64,000 bases of DNA from Thermogemmatispora carboxidivorans (GTDB lineage: Bacteria; Chloroflexota; Ktedonobacteria; Ktedonobacterales; Ktedonobacteraceae). A program made the translations under genes and the position numbers. A model generated the notes under the pieces. It was not told where the DNA came from, made no database searches, and saw only the letters and a program-made list of their open reading frames with translations. The stretch spans positions 5,432,327 through 5,496,326 of the forward strand of contig NZ_JNIM01000001.1 in NCBI RefSeq assembly GCF_000702505.1. The letters are read 5' to 3'. Positions 53,185 through 60,438 of this stretch are shown piece by piece (position 1 is the first letter of the stretch; each line of letters opens with the position of its first letter).

Positions 53185-53216
53185 AGCCTCCGAGCCTCCG
53201 AGCCTCCGAGCCTCCG
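53185..53216. repeat. Short tandem repeat, four copies of AGCCTCCG
   Basis: Four exact 8-bp units lie end to end between the rpoD terminator and gpsA. This is probably a replication-slippage tract; no function is implied. Confidence 0.9.
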
Positions 53217-53277
53217 GCCCAGCCCGGTCCGCTCCGGCCTGTTTCCTCTGCAGCGCTCTTTCTCTCGTGATGCGGTC

Positions 53278-54309
53278 TTAGCTGACGTAGATGCTGCCTT
53301 CGATCAAACCTTCCATCTCCCCTTTGGGGTCGCGCATCATCAGTTCCAGGACGGCTTTATAGGGGTCGTAACCCTCGAACAGGACCAGGGCGAGCTGCTG
53401 GGTGATGGGCATTTCAACGCTGTAGCGCTGGGCTAGCTGGAGGGCGGCGCGGGTGGTATAGACTCCTTCGGCCACGCTGTGCATCGAGGCAAGGATCTCG
53501 TCAAGCTTTTCTCCTGCGGCCAGACGACGGCCAAGTTGGTGGTTGCGGCTCAAGGAACTGGAACAGGTGGCCACAAGATCGCCTAAGCCCGCCAGGCCGG
53601 CAAAGGTCAATGGATGCGCCCCGGCAGCTGTACCGAGTCGCGTGATCTCTGCCAGGCCACGCGTGATGAAGGCGGCACGGGCGTTCTCACCATAGCCCAT
53701 GCCGTCATTGATGCCTGCTCCAATGGCAATGATGTTCTTCAAGGCTCCACCCAGCTCAATCCCGATGATGTCTTGGGTAGTGTAGACCCGGTAACGCGCT
53801 GTGCTCAACAGGGTGCGCAGGTAAATGGCAATGGCTCCATCTTGGGCCGCCACCACGGCGGCTGTGGGTTTCCCCTCGGCGACTTCGCGCGCAAGGTTGG
53901 GACCGCTGAGGGCGGCAAGACGTGCGCGAGCCTCCGGTAGCTCTTCGGCCAGCACCTCCGACATGCGCTGGAGCGTGCTTAGCTCGATCCCTTTGCTGGC
54001 GCTCACGAGGATGGCGCCGCGCTCCAGGTAGGGAGCCAGTTGCCGCGCGTTTTCACGCATGCGCTGTGAGGGAGTGACCAGGATGATGACTTCGCGATGG
54101 CGAACGGCTTCTTCCAGGTCAGCGGTGACTCCTAGATGCTCGGGAAAGCGAAAGCCGGGCAGGAAGAGTCTATTTTCACGCAGACGTGCCATGTCAGCGG
54201 CCCGCTCGGGTCGATGCTCCCAGAGGACCGTGTCGATCCCTTTGTTGGCCAGCAAAAGCGCCAGCGTGGTTCCCCAGGCACCACTGCCAATCACTGCAAC
54301 GGATGCCAT
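53278..54309 (-). CDS. gpsA: Glycerol-3-phosphate dehydrogenase [NAD(P)+]
   Basis: GpsA reduces dihydroxyacetone phosphate to sn-glycerol 3-phosphate, the backbone of bacterial phospholipids. The 343-residue protein starts with the Rossmann loop VAVIGSGAWGTTLA near residue 4. It has VLWEHRPERAADM near 29, LVSASKGIE near 104, LSGPNLAREVAEGKPTA near 135 and the catalytic-lysine segment GGALKNIIAIGAGINDGMGYGEN near 188, all typical. AGGAGAGGAGG precedes the ATG. It is monocistronic and converges with rpoD. It supplies the phospholipid pathways of which the acyl- and phosphatidyltransferases at 22-27 kb are later steps. Confidence 0.96.
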   Translation of the reverse strand: MASVAVIGSGAWGTTLALLLANKGIDTVLWEHRPERAADMARLRENRLFLPGFRFPEHLGVTADLEEAVRHREVIILVTPSQRMRENARQLAPYLERGAILVSASKGIELSTLQRMSEVLAEELPEARARLAALSGPNLAREVAEGKPTAAVVAAQDGAIAIYLRTLLSTARYRVYTTQDIIGIELGGALKNIIAIGAGINDGMGYGENARAAFITRGLAEITRLGTAAGAHPLTFAGLAGLGDLVATCSSSLSRNHQLGRRLAAGEKLDEILASMHSVAEGVYTTRAALQLAQRYSVEMPITQQLALVLFEGYDPYKAVLELMMRDPKGEMEGLIEGSIYVS

Positions 54310-54483
54310 TGTCCTCCTCTCCTATGCTCGGTTGCCCGCAGGCTCGCTCGCTGAAGGGCTATGGGCTGCCTCTCATTGTAGCACAGGGGAGGTGACGGTC
54401 AACCTCGTGCCTCTACTGAGGGGCCTGGCTCCCCTCTCTTTCCCATCGCTTCCTCTGCCGCGTCGACCAGAGACCCTCTCTGG

Positions 54484-55086
54484 CTAACGCTCGCGCTTCC
54501 TGGCCCGACGACCCTCTGAAAAACGCTGCTCGCTTTCTCCGCGCAGAAATGGCCCAAGGTCAGCAGATTGACGATCACATGAATAATAGTGCTTGAAATG
54601 GTGACGCAGCTCTCTAAGTACTTTACTCGTCTCGTCTGGTGAGGCTCCGTGGCGGTAGAGGCAGGCTTTCCACTGCAGTCGCTGGATATATTTTTTCCCT
54701 GGCTCTCCGCATTCTTTACATAGGAGATCTTCGATACATTGGCGAGTGCGAATGAGCTGGTCGGCGGCCTCCTCGACGCGGCTATGCTTCAGCTCAACCA
54801 GGCAGATGGTGCGTTCTGGGGAGCCATCCCGGCTGTAGAAGATGAGGCCATCGCAGCGACGATCGTGCTCTTTGAGGCCCAGGCTGCGGAGCAGCTCACG
54901 GGCCTGCTCGCTACCGTCATCGAGTTGGAAACAGAGAATGACCTCGCCGGCGTAAGGGTCGTCCAGATGGCCAAGGTGCGCCTTCGCCTTCTGATTTTTA
55001 GGAGCAATAATGACCTTATCTCCCTTTTCGCCATTGATACATTTTGCAGAGGTCGCGCCGATCAGCAGCAGACGTGTGAACGGCAT
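54484..55086 (-). CDS. Putative PD-(D/E)XK-like nuclease paired with an upstream ATPase
   Basis: I do not recognise a named family for this 200-residue protein. It contains CDGLIFYS (residues ~78-85) followed after ~11 residues by CLVELKHS (~95-102). An Asp, then hydrophobic-E-x-K on neighbouring strands, is the catalytic layout of PD-(D/E)XK nucleases. The following EEAADQLIRTRQCIEDLL fits the helix after that core. The N terminus (FTRLLLIGATSAKCI) is hydrophobic but short. The C-terminal ~40 residues are very basic. It follows the AAA-type ATPase gene by 40 bp on the same strand, so the two probably form one unit. Possible role: DNA or RNA cleavage in a defence or restriction system; unproven. 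Confidence 0.6.
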   Translation of the reverse strand: MPFTRLLLIGATSAKCINGEKGDKVIIAPKNQKAKAHLGHLDDPYAGEVILCFQLDDGSEQARELLRSLGLKEHDRRCDGLIFYSRDGSPERTICLVELKHSRVEEAADQLIRTRQCIEDLLCKECGEPGKKYIQRLQWKACLYRHGASPDETSKVLRELRHHFKHYYSCDRQSADLGPFLRGESEQRFSEGRRARKRER

Positions 55087-55126
55087 AGCTGTTCAGCTTC
55101 CTTCCTAAAGGGCGATCGCCCTCACC

Positions 55127-56599
55127 TTAATCGGCCAGTTCGAAGTGGATGCGCTCGACGAGGCGCGTCACTTCGCTAAAGGTGCGCCAGTGGATAATGC
55201 CCTCTTCATCGAGGATATTGACAGCCTCGCCATCGTCGCGGATGTGGTAGACGGCGACCTGATTCTGTGCGAGAAAGGCCTCTTTGCGCTGAAGGAAAAA
55301 GAGCGAGGCCAGCTCATCGTGCCGCTCCTGCGGATGTCTGGCGGCGGCCAGCAGATTGATCAAGTGGTCAATCATATAAGTGCTGTGGGTTGTCATCATG
55401 ATATGCAGGCCGGCATTCACCAGCATAGCCAGCAGCTCGATCATTTTGACCTGAGCTTCCGGGTGGAGGTTCATTTCTGGCTCATCGATGACGAGCAGCT
55501 CACCCGGGCGAGCCAGATAGCGCAGATAGAGGGCCAGCGAGGAAAGCTCTTTCACCATCGAGGAAGAGACGGATAATTCCAGCTCTGTTCGGGTCGTCGG
55601 CTCAGGAGAGGTGGCCATTGGTCTAGGGCAAAACAGAATCTCGCGCGCCGTTCCTGCTTCGGTGGGGGTAAAGTCGAGCGTTCCCTCCAGGATCTCCTCT
55701 TGCAGAAGAGCGCCCAACTCCACATAAGGGCTGCGACTGGTTGCAGTCTGGTTCTGTAGCTGGCTCGGACTCAGGCTACTCTGGCGATGGAAGCGCCAGA
55801 CGATCTCGACAAAGTCGGCGATGGGCACAGGCACGAGACGCGGTGATTGCTCTGAGAGGGCTGTCAGCAAGCGCTCCAACAAACCTCTGGTATCGGTTGT
55901 CCGGTGGCCTCGTTTGTTCCTCACTGAAGGAGGTAAAGAGATAAAGCGCTCGTAGATAATGCTGCTGCGCTCGGTCGGGAAATAGCTGATATTGCGCCAG
56001 AACGCCTGGAGGATCTCGCGGAAGACGATGCCATTGACGAAGCCCGCGATTTCTCGACGGGGAAGGCGTTCGCTCACATTCTGGCCGGGGTAGAAATAGA
56101 GGCGGGCCTCCCCACTCTCCTTCAAGGCTTTCAAAGGAGCATCCTCCTTGTCTCCCCCGATATAGTCGCTGACGCTGGCCTGGAGCAGCCGTCGAAGGAG
56201 CTCCGGCTTAAACGCGGCGATATCGATGCTCAGCGTCAGCTCCTCGAAGCGCGCGTGGTCGCTGCCCAAGAACAGTGGCAGCCATTCCCCTACGCCCAGG
56301 AGCAGGTCATTCAGGAAATGCTCGGCGTGCTCTTCGGCGAAATCCAGGAGGTCAAGGAACCCACTGCTCTGTTCGGCAACGCGCCGTACCAGCTGATCAA
56401 GGGGACGATACTTCTGGCGTGTCTGCCCACTCAAGTAGGCGCTGAGGTAGCGGCTCCAGCTATAGTGCCCGAGGGAGCCTGCGATCGTATAGGCCAGCCA
56501 GGTCTTGCCCGTATTGTTCTTCCCAACAAAGACCGTCAGGGGCTTCATGACGATCTCTGCCCGTCGCAGTGGGCCGAGGTTACAAACAGTGATCTGCAT
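55127..56599 (-). CDS. SMC/OLD-like AAA ATPase (AAA_15/AAA_21 type)
   Basis: This 490-residue ATPase of the OLD/AAA_21 group has the N-terminal strand MQITVCNLGPLRRAEIVMK, then Walker A VGKNNTGKTWLAY at about 25-37. It ends with a C-terminal ABC-like half containing SLALYLRYLARPGELLVIDE (Walker B near 378), EMNLHPEAQ and the HSTYMIDHLINLL switch near 415. The middle ~300 residues are helical and family-poor. There is no TOPRIM domain after the ATPase, unlike OLD nucleases; instead a separate PD-(D/E)XK-like gene follows by 40 bp. Such ATPase + nuclease pairs are common in phage-defence modules. A consensus extended -10 lies 39 bp before the ATG. Confidence 0.8.
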   Translation of the reverse strand: MQITVCNLGPLRRAEIVMKPLTVFVGKNNTGKTWLAYTIAGSLGHYSWSRYLSAYLSGQTRQKYRPLDQLVRRVAEQSSGFLDLLDFAEEHAEHFLNDLLLGVGEWLPLFLGSDHARFEELTLSIDIAAFKPELLRRLLQASVSDYIGGDKEDAPLKALKESGEARLYFYPGQNVSERLPRREIAGFVNGIVFREILQAFWRNISYFPTERSSIIYERFISLPPSVRNKRGHRTTDTRGLLERLLTALSEQSPRLVPVPIADFVEIVWRFHRQSSLSPSQLQNQTATSRSPYVELGALLQEEILEGTLDFTPTEAGTAREILFCPRPMATSPEPTTRTELELSVSSSMVKELSSLALYLRYLARPGELLVIDEPEMNLHPEAQVKMIELLAMLVNAGLHIMMTTHSTYMIDHLINLLAAARHPQERHDELASLFFLQRKEAFLAQNQVAVYHIRDDGEAVNILDEEGIIHWRTFSEVTRLVERIHFELAD

Positions 56600-56637
56600 C
56601 GCCTTTCTCCTCGAACGCCCTTCTGATCCTATGAGGA

Positions 56638-56646
56638 ATTATAACA
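56638..56646 (-). promoter_or_regulatory. Promoter (-10) of the ATPase-nuclease operon
   Basis: The minus strand has TGTTATAAT (56646-56638), a perfect extended -10 hexamer, 39 bp before the ATPase start. No -35 of good match is evident, as often with extended -10 promoters. Confidence 0.6.
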
Positions 56647-56719
56647 CAAAGCAAGCTCCCTCTGCACCAAGCGTGCGCTATTTTAGCGGTCGATCATGAT
56701 CTGGGAGAGAAAGGAAGCG

Positions 56720-57304
56720 CTAGCTGCTTTCTGCTGGACTTTGATGCTGGCGCTCTGGTTTCTGATTGTTCTGGTACACCTTGGGCTTCAGCACGCCGAT
56801 GTAGGGCAAATTGCGATAGCGTTGGGCATAGTCGAGGCCGTAGCCAACCACAAACAGATTGGGGATGCGGAAGCCGATGTAGGCCAGCTCCAGGGGTTTA
56901 GCGCGTTCGCGCTCCTTATACAGCAAGGTACAGACGCGCAGGCTCAGTGGATGCCGCTGGCGCAGGAGGTCCAGCATATAATGCAGCGTCAGGCCGCTGT
57001 CCACAATATCCTCGACAATCAGCACATGCTTCTGATCGATTGGCCCCTCCAGATCCTTGAGGATACGCACCACGCCGCTCGACTGCGTGGCATTGCCGTA
57101 ACTAGAGACGGCCATATAATCGATTTCGTGCAGCATATCGATTGCGCGCGAAAGATCGGCGATGAAGGGAATGGCGCCCTTCAGAATGCCCAGGAGCAGC
57201 AGATTCTTCCCCTGGTAGTCCTGGGTGATCTGGCGTCCCAGTTCCTTGACCTTCGCCTCAATCTGCTCCTGAGTAACGAGAATCTCTTCAATGTCCTCGT
57301 GCAT
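56720..57304 (-). CDS. hpt: Hypoxanthine phosphoribosyltransferase
   Basis: This purine-salvage enzyme makes IMP/GMP from hypoxanthine/guanine and PRPP. The 194-residue protein has LLLLGILKGAIPFIADLSRA near residue 35, DYMAVSSYGN near 63, the PRPP-binding loop VLIVEDIVDSGLTL near 94 and LYKERERAKP near 125 and VGYGLDYAQRYRNLPYIGVL near 153. The C-terminal ~20 residues are a polar extension. It starts 45 bp after the tilS stop with GGAAGGGG before the ATG; tilS-hpt is a widely conserved operon. Confidence 0.96.
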   Translation of the reverse strand: MHEDIEEILVTQEQIEAKVKELGRQITQDYQGKNLLLLGILKGAIPFIADLSRAIDMLHEIDYMAVSSYGNATQSSGVVRILKDLEGPIDQKHVLIVEDIVDSGLTLHYMLDLLRQRHPLSLRVCTLLYKERERAKPLELAYIGFRIPNLFVVGYGLDYAQRYRNLPYIGVLKPKVYQNNQKPERQHQSPAESS

Positions 57305-57349
57305 AGTTTCCCCTTCCCGAAGAATAGCAATGAAAAAGCGCCGCTCGCT

Positions 57350-58837
57350 CTAGCGGCTGACGCTGAGCTGGACAATGCGGCGAGTAGTACGGCTGAGGCG
57401 AACGGACTCAGCCAGGCAGAGGCCAGCGATCCAGATGCAGTGCGAGTCGGCGAAGAAGAGCGGGAGCGTATCCCGTTCTGAGCGTGGGACGTGGGCATCG
57501 ACAAGCACATCCTGGACCTTACGGCTCTGCTGCATGCCCAGGGGCTGAATGCGATCACCTGCCCGGCGCGTGCGCACCTGCAACAGCGGGCCAGCGGCCT
57601 CGCCGTCGATATATACAACATAGCGTGTTCGTGGCAGAAGGTGCCAGACCGCTTCCCAGTCTTCGCGCGCCAGCGCCTCCAGTGCTGCCTGCTCGACCTC
57701 GGGAGCCAGAGGCACTGCCCGAGCACGCCAGGGGGTGCCGGGAACCTGACCCTCCCCAGGGACGGGCAGCAAAAGCGTCTCGCCGCCTGAAGTCGTCTCA
57801 ACAGTCTGCCGACTCAGAGCATAGTGGCAGAGGCGCAGCTTTGACCCACTGATCTGCAGCTGTAGCCGACCGGGCAGATCCAGCGAGCGCTCCGCGCGCG
57901 AGCGCTGGGCCTCCTGCAAGAAGGCTGTCAGCAGAGCATAGTGACGCGGCTCTAACGGAGACTGCCCTCCACAGAGCAGAGCCGTAGCGCGGCGGAGCAG
58001 GTGACGCTGCAAACTGAGCGGCTGTGCAAGCAGCGTCGGCACGGTCATGGTCACCACCTCCTCGCTGGCGCTGGTTACTACTGCCGACCAACTCTGCGAG
58101 ACACAGCTTTCTATCCATTCCAGGTCGACGCGAAGGACCTCAGCGCTACGGCGCAGCGTTTCGCGGATACCCGGGTTGAGCTGTTCAAGGAGTGGCAGGA
58201 GTTCATGACGGACACGATTACGCAAAAAACGCAAATCGCGATTGCTCTCGTCTTCGATGGGCTGGAGGCCCTGCTGCTGGCAGTAGGCCAGGATCTCGGC
58301 CCGGCTCACTTCCAGTAAGGGACGGATGATATCCTGCTGGAGCGGAGCCATACCGACCAGTCCCGCCAGACCACTGCCGCGCAGCAGGTGAAGCAGAATC
58401 GTTTCCACTTGATCATCAGCCTGATGCGCAACGGCGATGAGGCGGCCCCGGGCCACCTCGCGTAGAAAGGCATAGCGTGCCAGACGAGCGGCCTCCTCCA
58501 GCGAGCGTTTCTCTCGTCGTGCCAGGGCTGGGACATCCACGCTACCGATGATCAGAGGAATGCCCCAGGCAGAAACCAGGCGGGCGACAGCGAGGGCATC
58601 TCGCTCGCTTGCCTCGCCGCGGAGACGATGGTTGAGATGGGCGGCAAACAGACGCACCGTGGGGAAGGGCCTCCCCTCGCCACAGAGCGAGTGCAGCAGG
58701 TGGAGCAGACAGAGCGAATCAGCCCCACCTGAGACAGCGACCAGAATCTCGCTTTGGGGAGGAAGCAGGCCATGACGGACGATGTAGGCGGCCACTCTGT
58801 CGGTGAGCATCTCACTGGTTGCTGACGCAGATCCCAC
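57350..58837 (-). CDS. tilS: tRNA(Ile)-lysidine synthase (TilS)
   Basis: TilS attaches lysine to C34 of tRNA-Ile(CAU), so that it reads AUA and is charged with isoleucine. The 495-residue protein has the PP-loop VAVSGGADSLCLLHLL near residue 33, HLNHRLRGEASERDA near 68, IAVAHQADDQVETILLHLLRG near 140 and RPLLEVSRAEILAYCQQ near 185, followed by C-terminal TilS domains. The GTG start is favoured by GGAGG about 6 bp before it; ATG nine codons later is possible. It starts the tilS-hpt unit and is divergent from def. Confidence 0.94.
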   Translation of the reverse strand: MGSASATSEMLTDRVAAYIVRHGLLPPQSEILVAVSGGADSLCLLHLLHSLCGEGRPFPTVRLFAAHLNHRLRGEASERDALAVARLVSAWGIPLIIGSVDVPALARREKRSLEEAARLARYAFLREVARGRLIAVAHQADDQVETILLHLLRGSGLAGLVGMAPLQQDIIRPLLEVSRAEILAYCQQQGLQPIEDESNRDLRFLRNRVRHELLPLLEQLNPGIRETLRRSAEVLRVDLEWIESCVSQSWSAVVTSASEEVVTMTVPTLLAQPLSLQRHLLRRATALLCGGQSPLEPRHYALLTAFLQEAQRSRAERSLDLPGRLQLQISGSKLRLCHYALSRQTVETTSGGETLLLPVPGEGQVPGTPWRARAVPLAPEVEQAALEALAREDWEAVWHLLPRTRYVVYIDGEAAGPLLQVRTRRAGDRIQPLGMQQSRKVQDVLVDAHVPRSERDTLPLFFADSHCIWIAGLCLAESVRLSRTTRRIVQLSVSR

Positions 58838-58966
58838 GTCCCTCCTCCGCCGTCTATGGATAATCGCATGCCCATGTGATAGGATATATACGCAAATTAT
58901 ATAACATTGACTGCCAGACTGTGGCTGTGTGGCAATTCACTCGGGATACATTTCGGGAAAAGAGCT

Positions 58967-59470
58967 ATGGCGATTCGCAAGATCATTACGGCTGAAAACC
59001 CCGTCTTGAGGCAAAAAGCCAAGAAGGTGCACCGCTTTGATGCCTCCATGAAGCGGCTGGTGGAGGACATGTTTGACACCATGCATGCCGCGCACGGGGT
59101 GGGCCTGGCTGCTCCCCAGATTGGCTTGTCGATTCGCGTCTTCGTTGCTGAGTACGAGGACCACAAAGTAGCGATCTTCAATCCAGAGATCATCAAAGCC
59201 GAGGGGGAGACGCTGGGAACAGAGGGATGCTTGAGCATCCCGGGCTACGTAGGAGATAACATCAGACGCGCCGAAAAGGTGGTAGTCAAAGGCCAGAACA
59301 TCGAAGGCAAACCGATCAGGGTGAGTGCCGAGGGCTGGTTTGCCCGGATTCTGCAGCATGAGATTGACCACCTGGATGGCATCCTCTTTCTGGATCGCCT
59401 CGATCGCCCTGAAGACCTGCGTCCGGCGCGCGAGGGAGAGATCGAAGAGCCGGAACCAGAGGTCGTCTAA
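58967..59470 (+). CDS. def: Peptide deformylase
   Basis: The enzyme removes the formyl group from new polypeptides. The 167-residue protein shows the three motifs: GVGLAAPQIG near residue 47, EGCLSIPG near 90 (metal Cys) and HEIDHLDG near 133 (HExxH). The start ATG, with GGGAAAAGAG before it, gives the usual MAIRKI N terminus; upstream in-frame codons add atypical sequence. The acidic tail (EEPEPEVV) is a modest extension. Confidence 0.96.
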   Translation: MAIRKIITAENPVLRQKAKKVHRFDASMKRLVEDMFDTMHAAHGVGLAAPQIGLSIRVFVAEYEDHKVAIFNPEIIKAEGETLGTEGCLSIPGYVGDNIRRAEKVVVKGQNIEGKPIRVSAEGWFARILQHEIDHLDGILFLDRLDRPEDLRPAREGEIEEPEPEVV

Positions 59471-59614
59471 GGCCAAATGGGAGGACCTGCGCCAGCGAGG
59501 AATATGGCGTCGGCGCTGGTGCGGGGCCCTCCTTTTCCTCCTCTTCGCGCTCGCCTCGGCAGGGCTGCCGGCTTCCATGGTGCGACCCGGGCTGGCTAAA
59601 AGGACCTCTGTCGG

Positions 59615-59983
59615 CTAGCTCTGTCGTTGCTGCTTGCGTAACATCGGCATCGCTTGCTGGCCGAGAAGGCGCTCGCACTCGTGACAAATGTAGAAGCCTT
59701 CCTCTCGCCAGCGCAGCTCGCTGAAGCGATAGTGCAGATAGCAGATGCCGCAGCGCGTACTATCGGGCTGGCTGGCGATCTGCCGGTCTCGCTCAAACAG
59801 GGCGCGTAGTTCCGCAATGAGGCCGTTCAGGTCAAAAGAACCAGCAGAGCCGCGTCCACTGGCGCTCTGTGACACTGACGCTGGTGTTGCGCCGTTCGTC
59901 GTGCGCCCTTCACGCCGATGTGAAAAAGAGCTGCCGCTGGCCGAAGCACCATTGCCTGAGCCTGGTATTGGATGGCTGCTCAC
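59615..59983 (-). CDS. Small protein with a zinc-finger-like CxxC...CxxC domain
   Basis: This 122-residue protein is not one I can place in a named family. The N-terminal ~45 residues are Ser/Gly-rich and probably disordered. The C-terminal part has RCGICYLHYRF near residue 77 and GFYICHECERLLG near 96, a CxxC-x16-18-CxxC arrangement that could bind one zinc ion, preceded by a helix with LIAELRALFERDRQ. The start is GTG with a GGGGGAG run upstream. It lies in reverse orientation 145 bp after def. Domain suggests protein or nucleic-acid binding. Confidence 0.6.
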   Translation of the reverse strand: MSSHPIPGSGNGASASGSSFSHRREGRTTNGATPASVSQSASGRGSAGSFDLNGLIAELRALFERDRQIASQPDSTRCGICYLHYRFSELRWREEGFYICHECERLLGQQAMPMLRKQQRQS

Positions 59984-60385
59984 TGCCAGTATTCTCCCCC
60001 TTTATGCCGGCGATGCAAGAATAACTATTATCCGTAAATTATATACCCCTTCGAAGCTCTTCGTCTAGGGCCGCTGCCGCGCAAGAGCCGCACTCTGACG
60101 CTCTGACGCTCTACTTTCTCCCTACCAGATCTTGGCTGCCCTCGCGGGAAATAGTGATCTCCTTCGGCAAGAAGTAGCTCTATCCCTTCCTGTATTCTGG
60201 CCTATCTGTCTTGTATAATGCTCCTAGTAGAGATCCTGACTGCCGAGAAGCAAGTACCTAGAGCGTTCTATCTATAGGGGGAAGATAAGGGAGACTGCTC
60301 TTCTGAAGAGCGTGGAAGGAGGAAGGGGCCTGTTTGGCCTAGACCGCAAAGGAAGAGAAAAAATCGAAAGTCATGCGTATCCCTG

Positions 60386-60394
60386 TGCTATGAT
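60386..60394 (+). promoter_or_regulatory. Candidate extended -10 promoter for the protease gene
   Basis: TGCTATGAT lies 45 bp before the protease start. A consensus TATAAT also occurs further upstream (60214-60219). The 455-bp spacer 59984-60438 holds no gene that I can support. Confidence 0.4.
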
Positions 60395-60438
60395 AGGTCT
60401 GGTTATGACAGTGCAGTGATACTCGACTCGGGGACAGG

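Noticed and set aside
53185-53216. Tandem AGCCTCCG repeat as a regulatory element
   Set aside because: Four perfect 8-bp units after a terminator look like slippage. No known binding motif.
54484-56599. PARIS (AriA/AriB) or Gabija system
   Set aside because: The small protein lacks TOPRIM/DUF4435-like motifs and the ATPase has no TOPRIM or helicase partner, so a named system cannot be claimed.
56696-57481. 261-residue plus-strand frame across hpt
   Set aside because: It is antisense to hpt, whose PRPP motif is unmistakable; the frame has no supporting motif.
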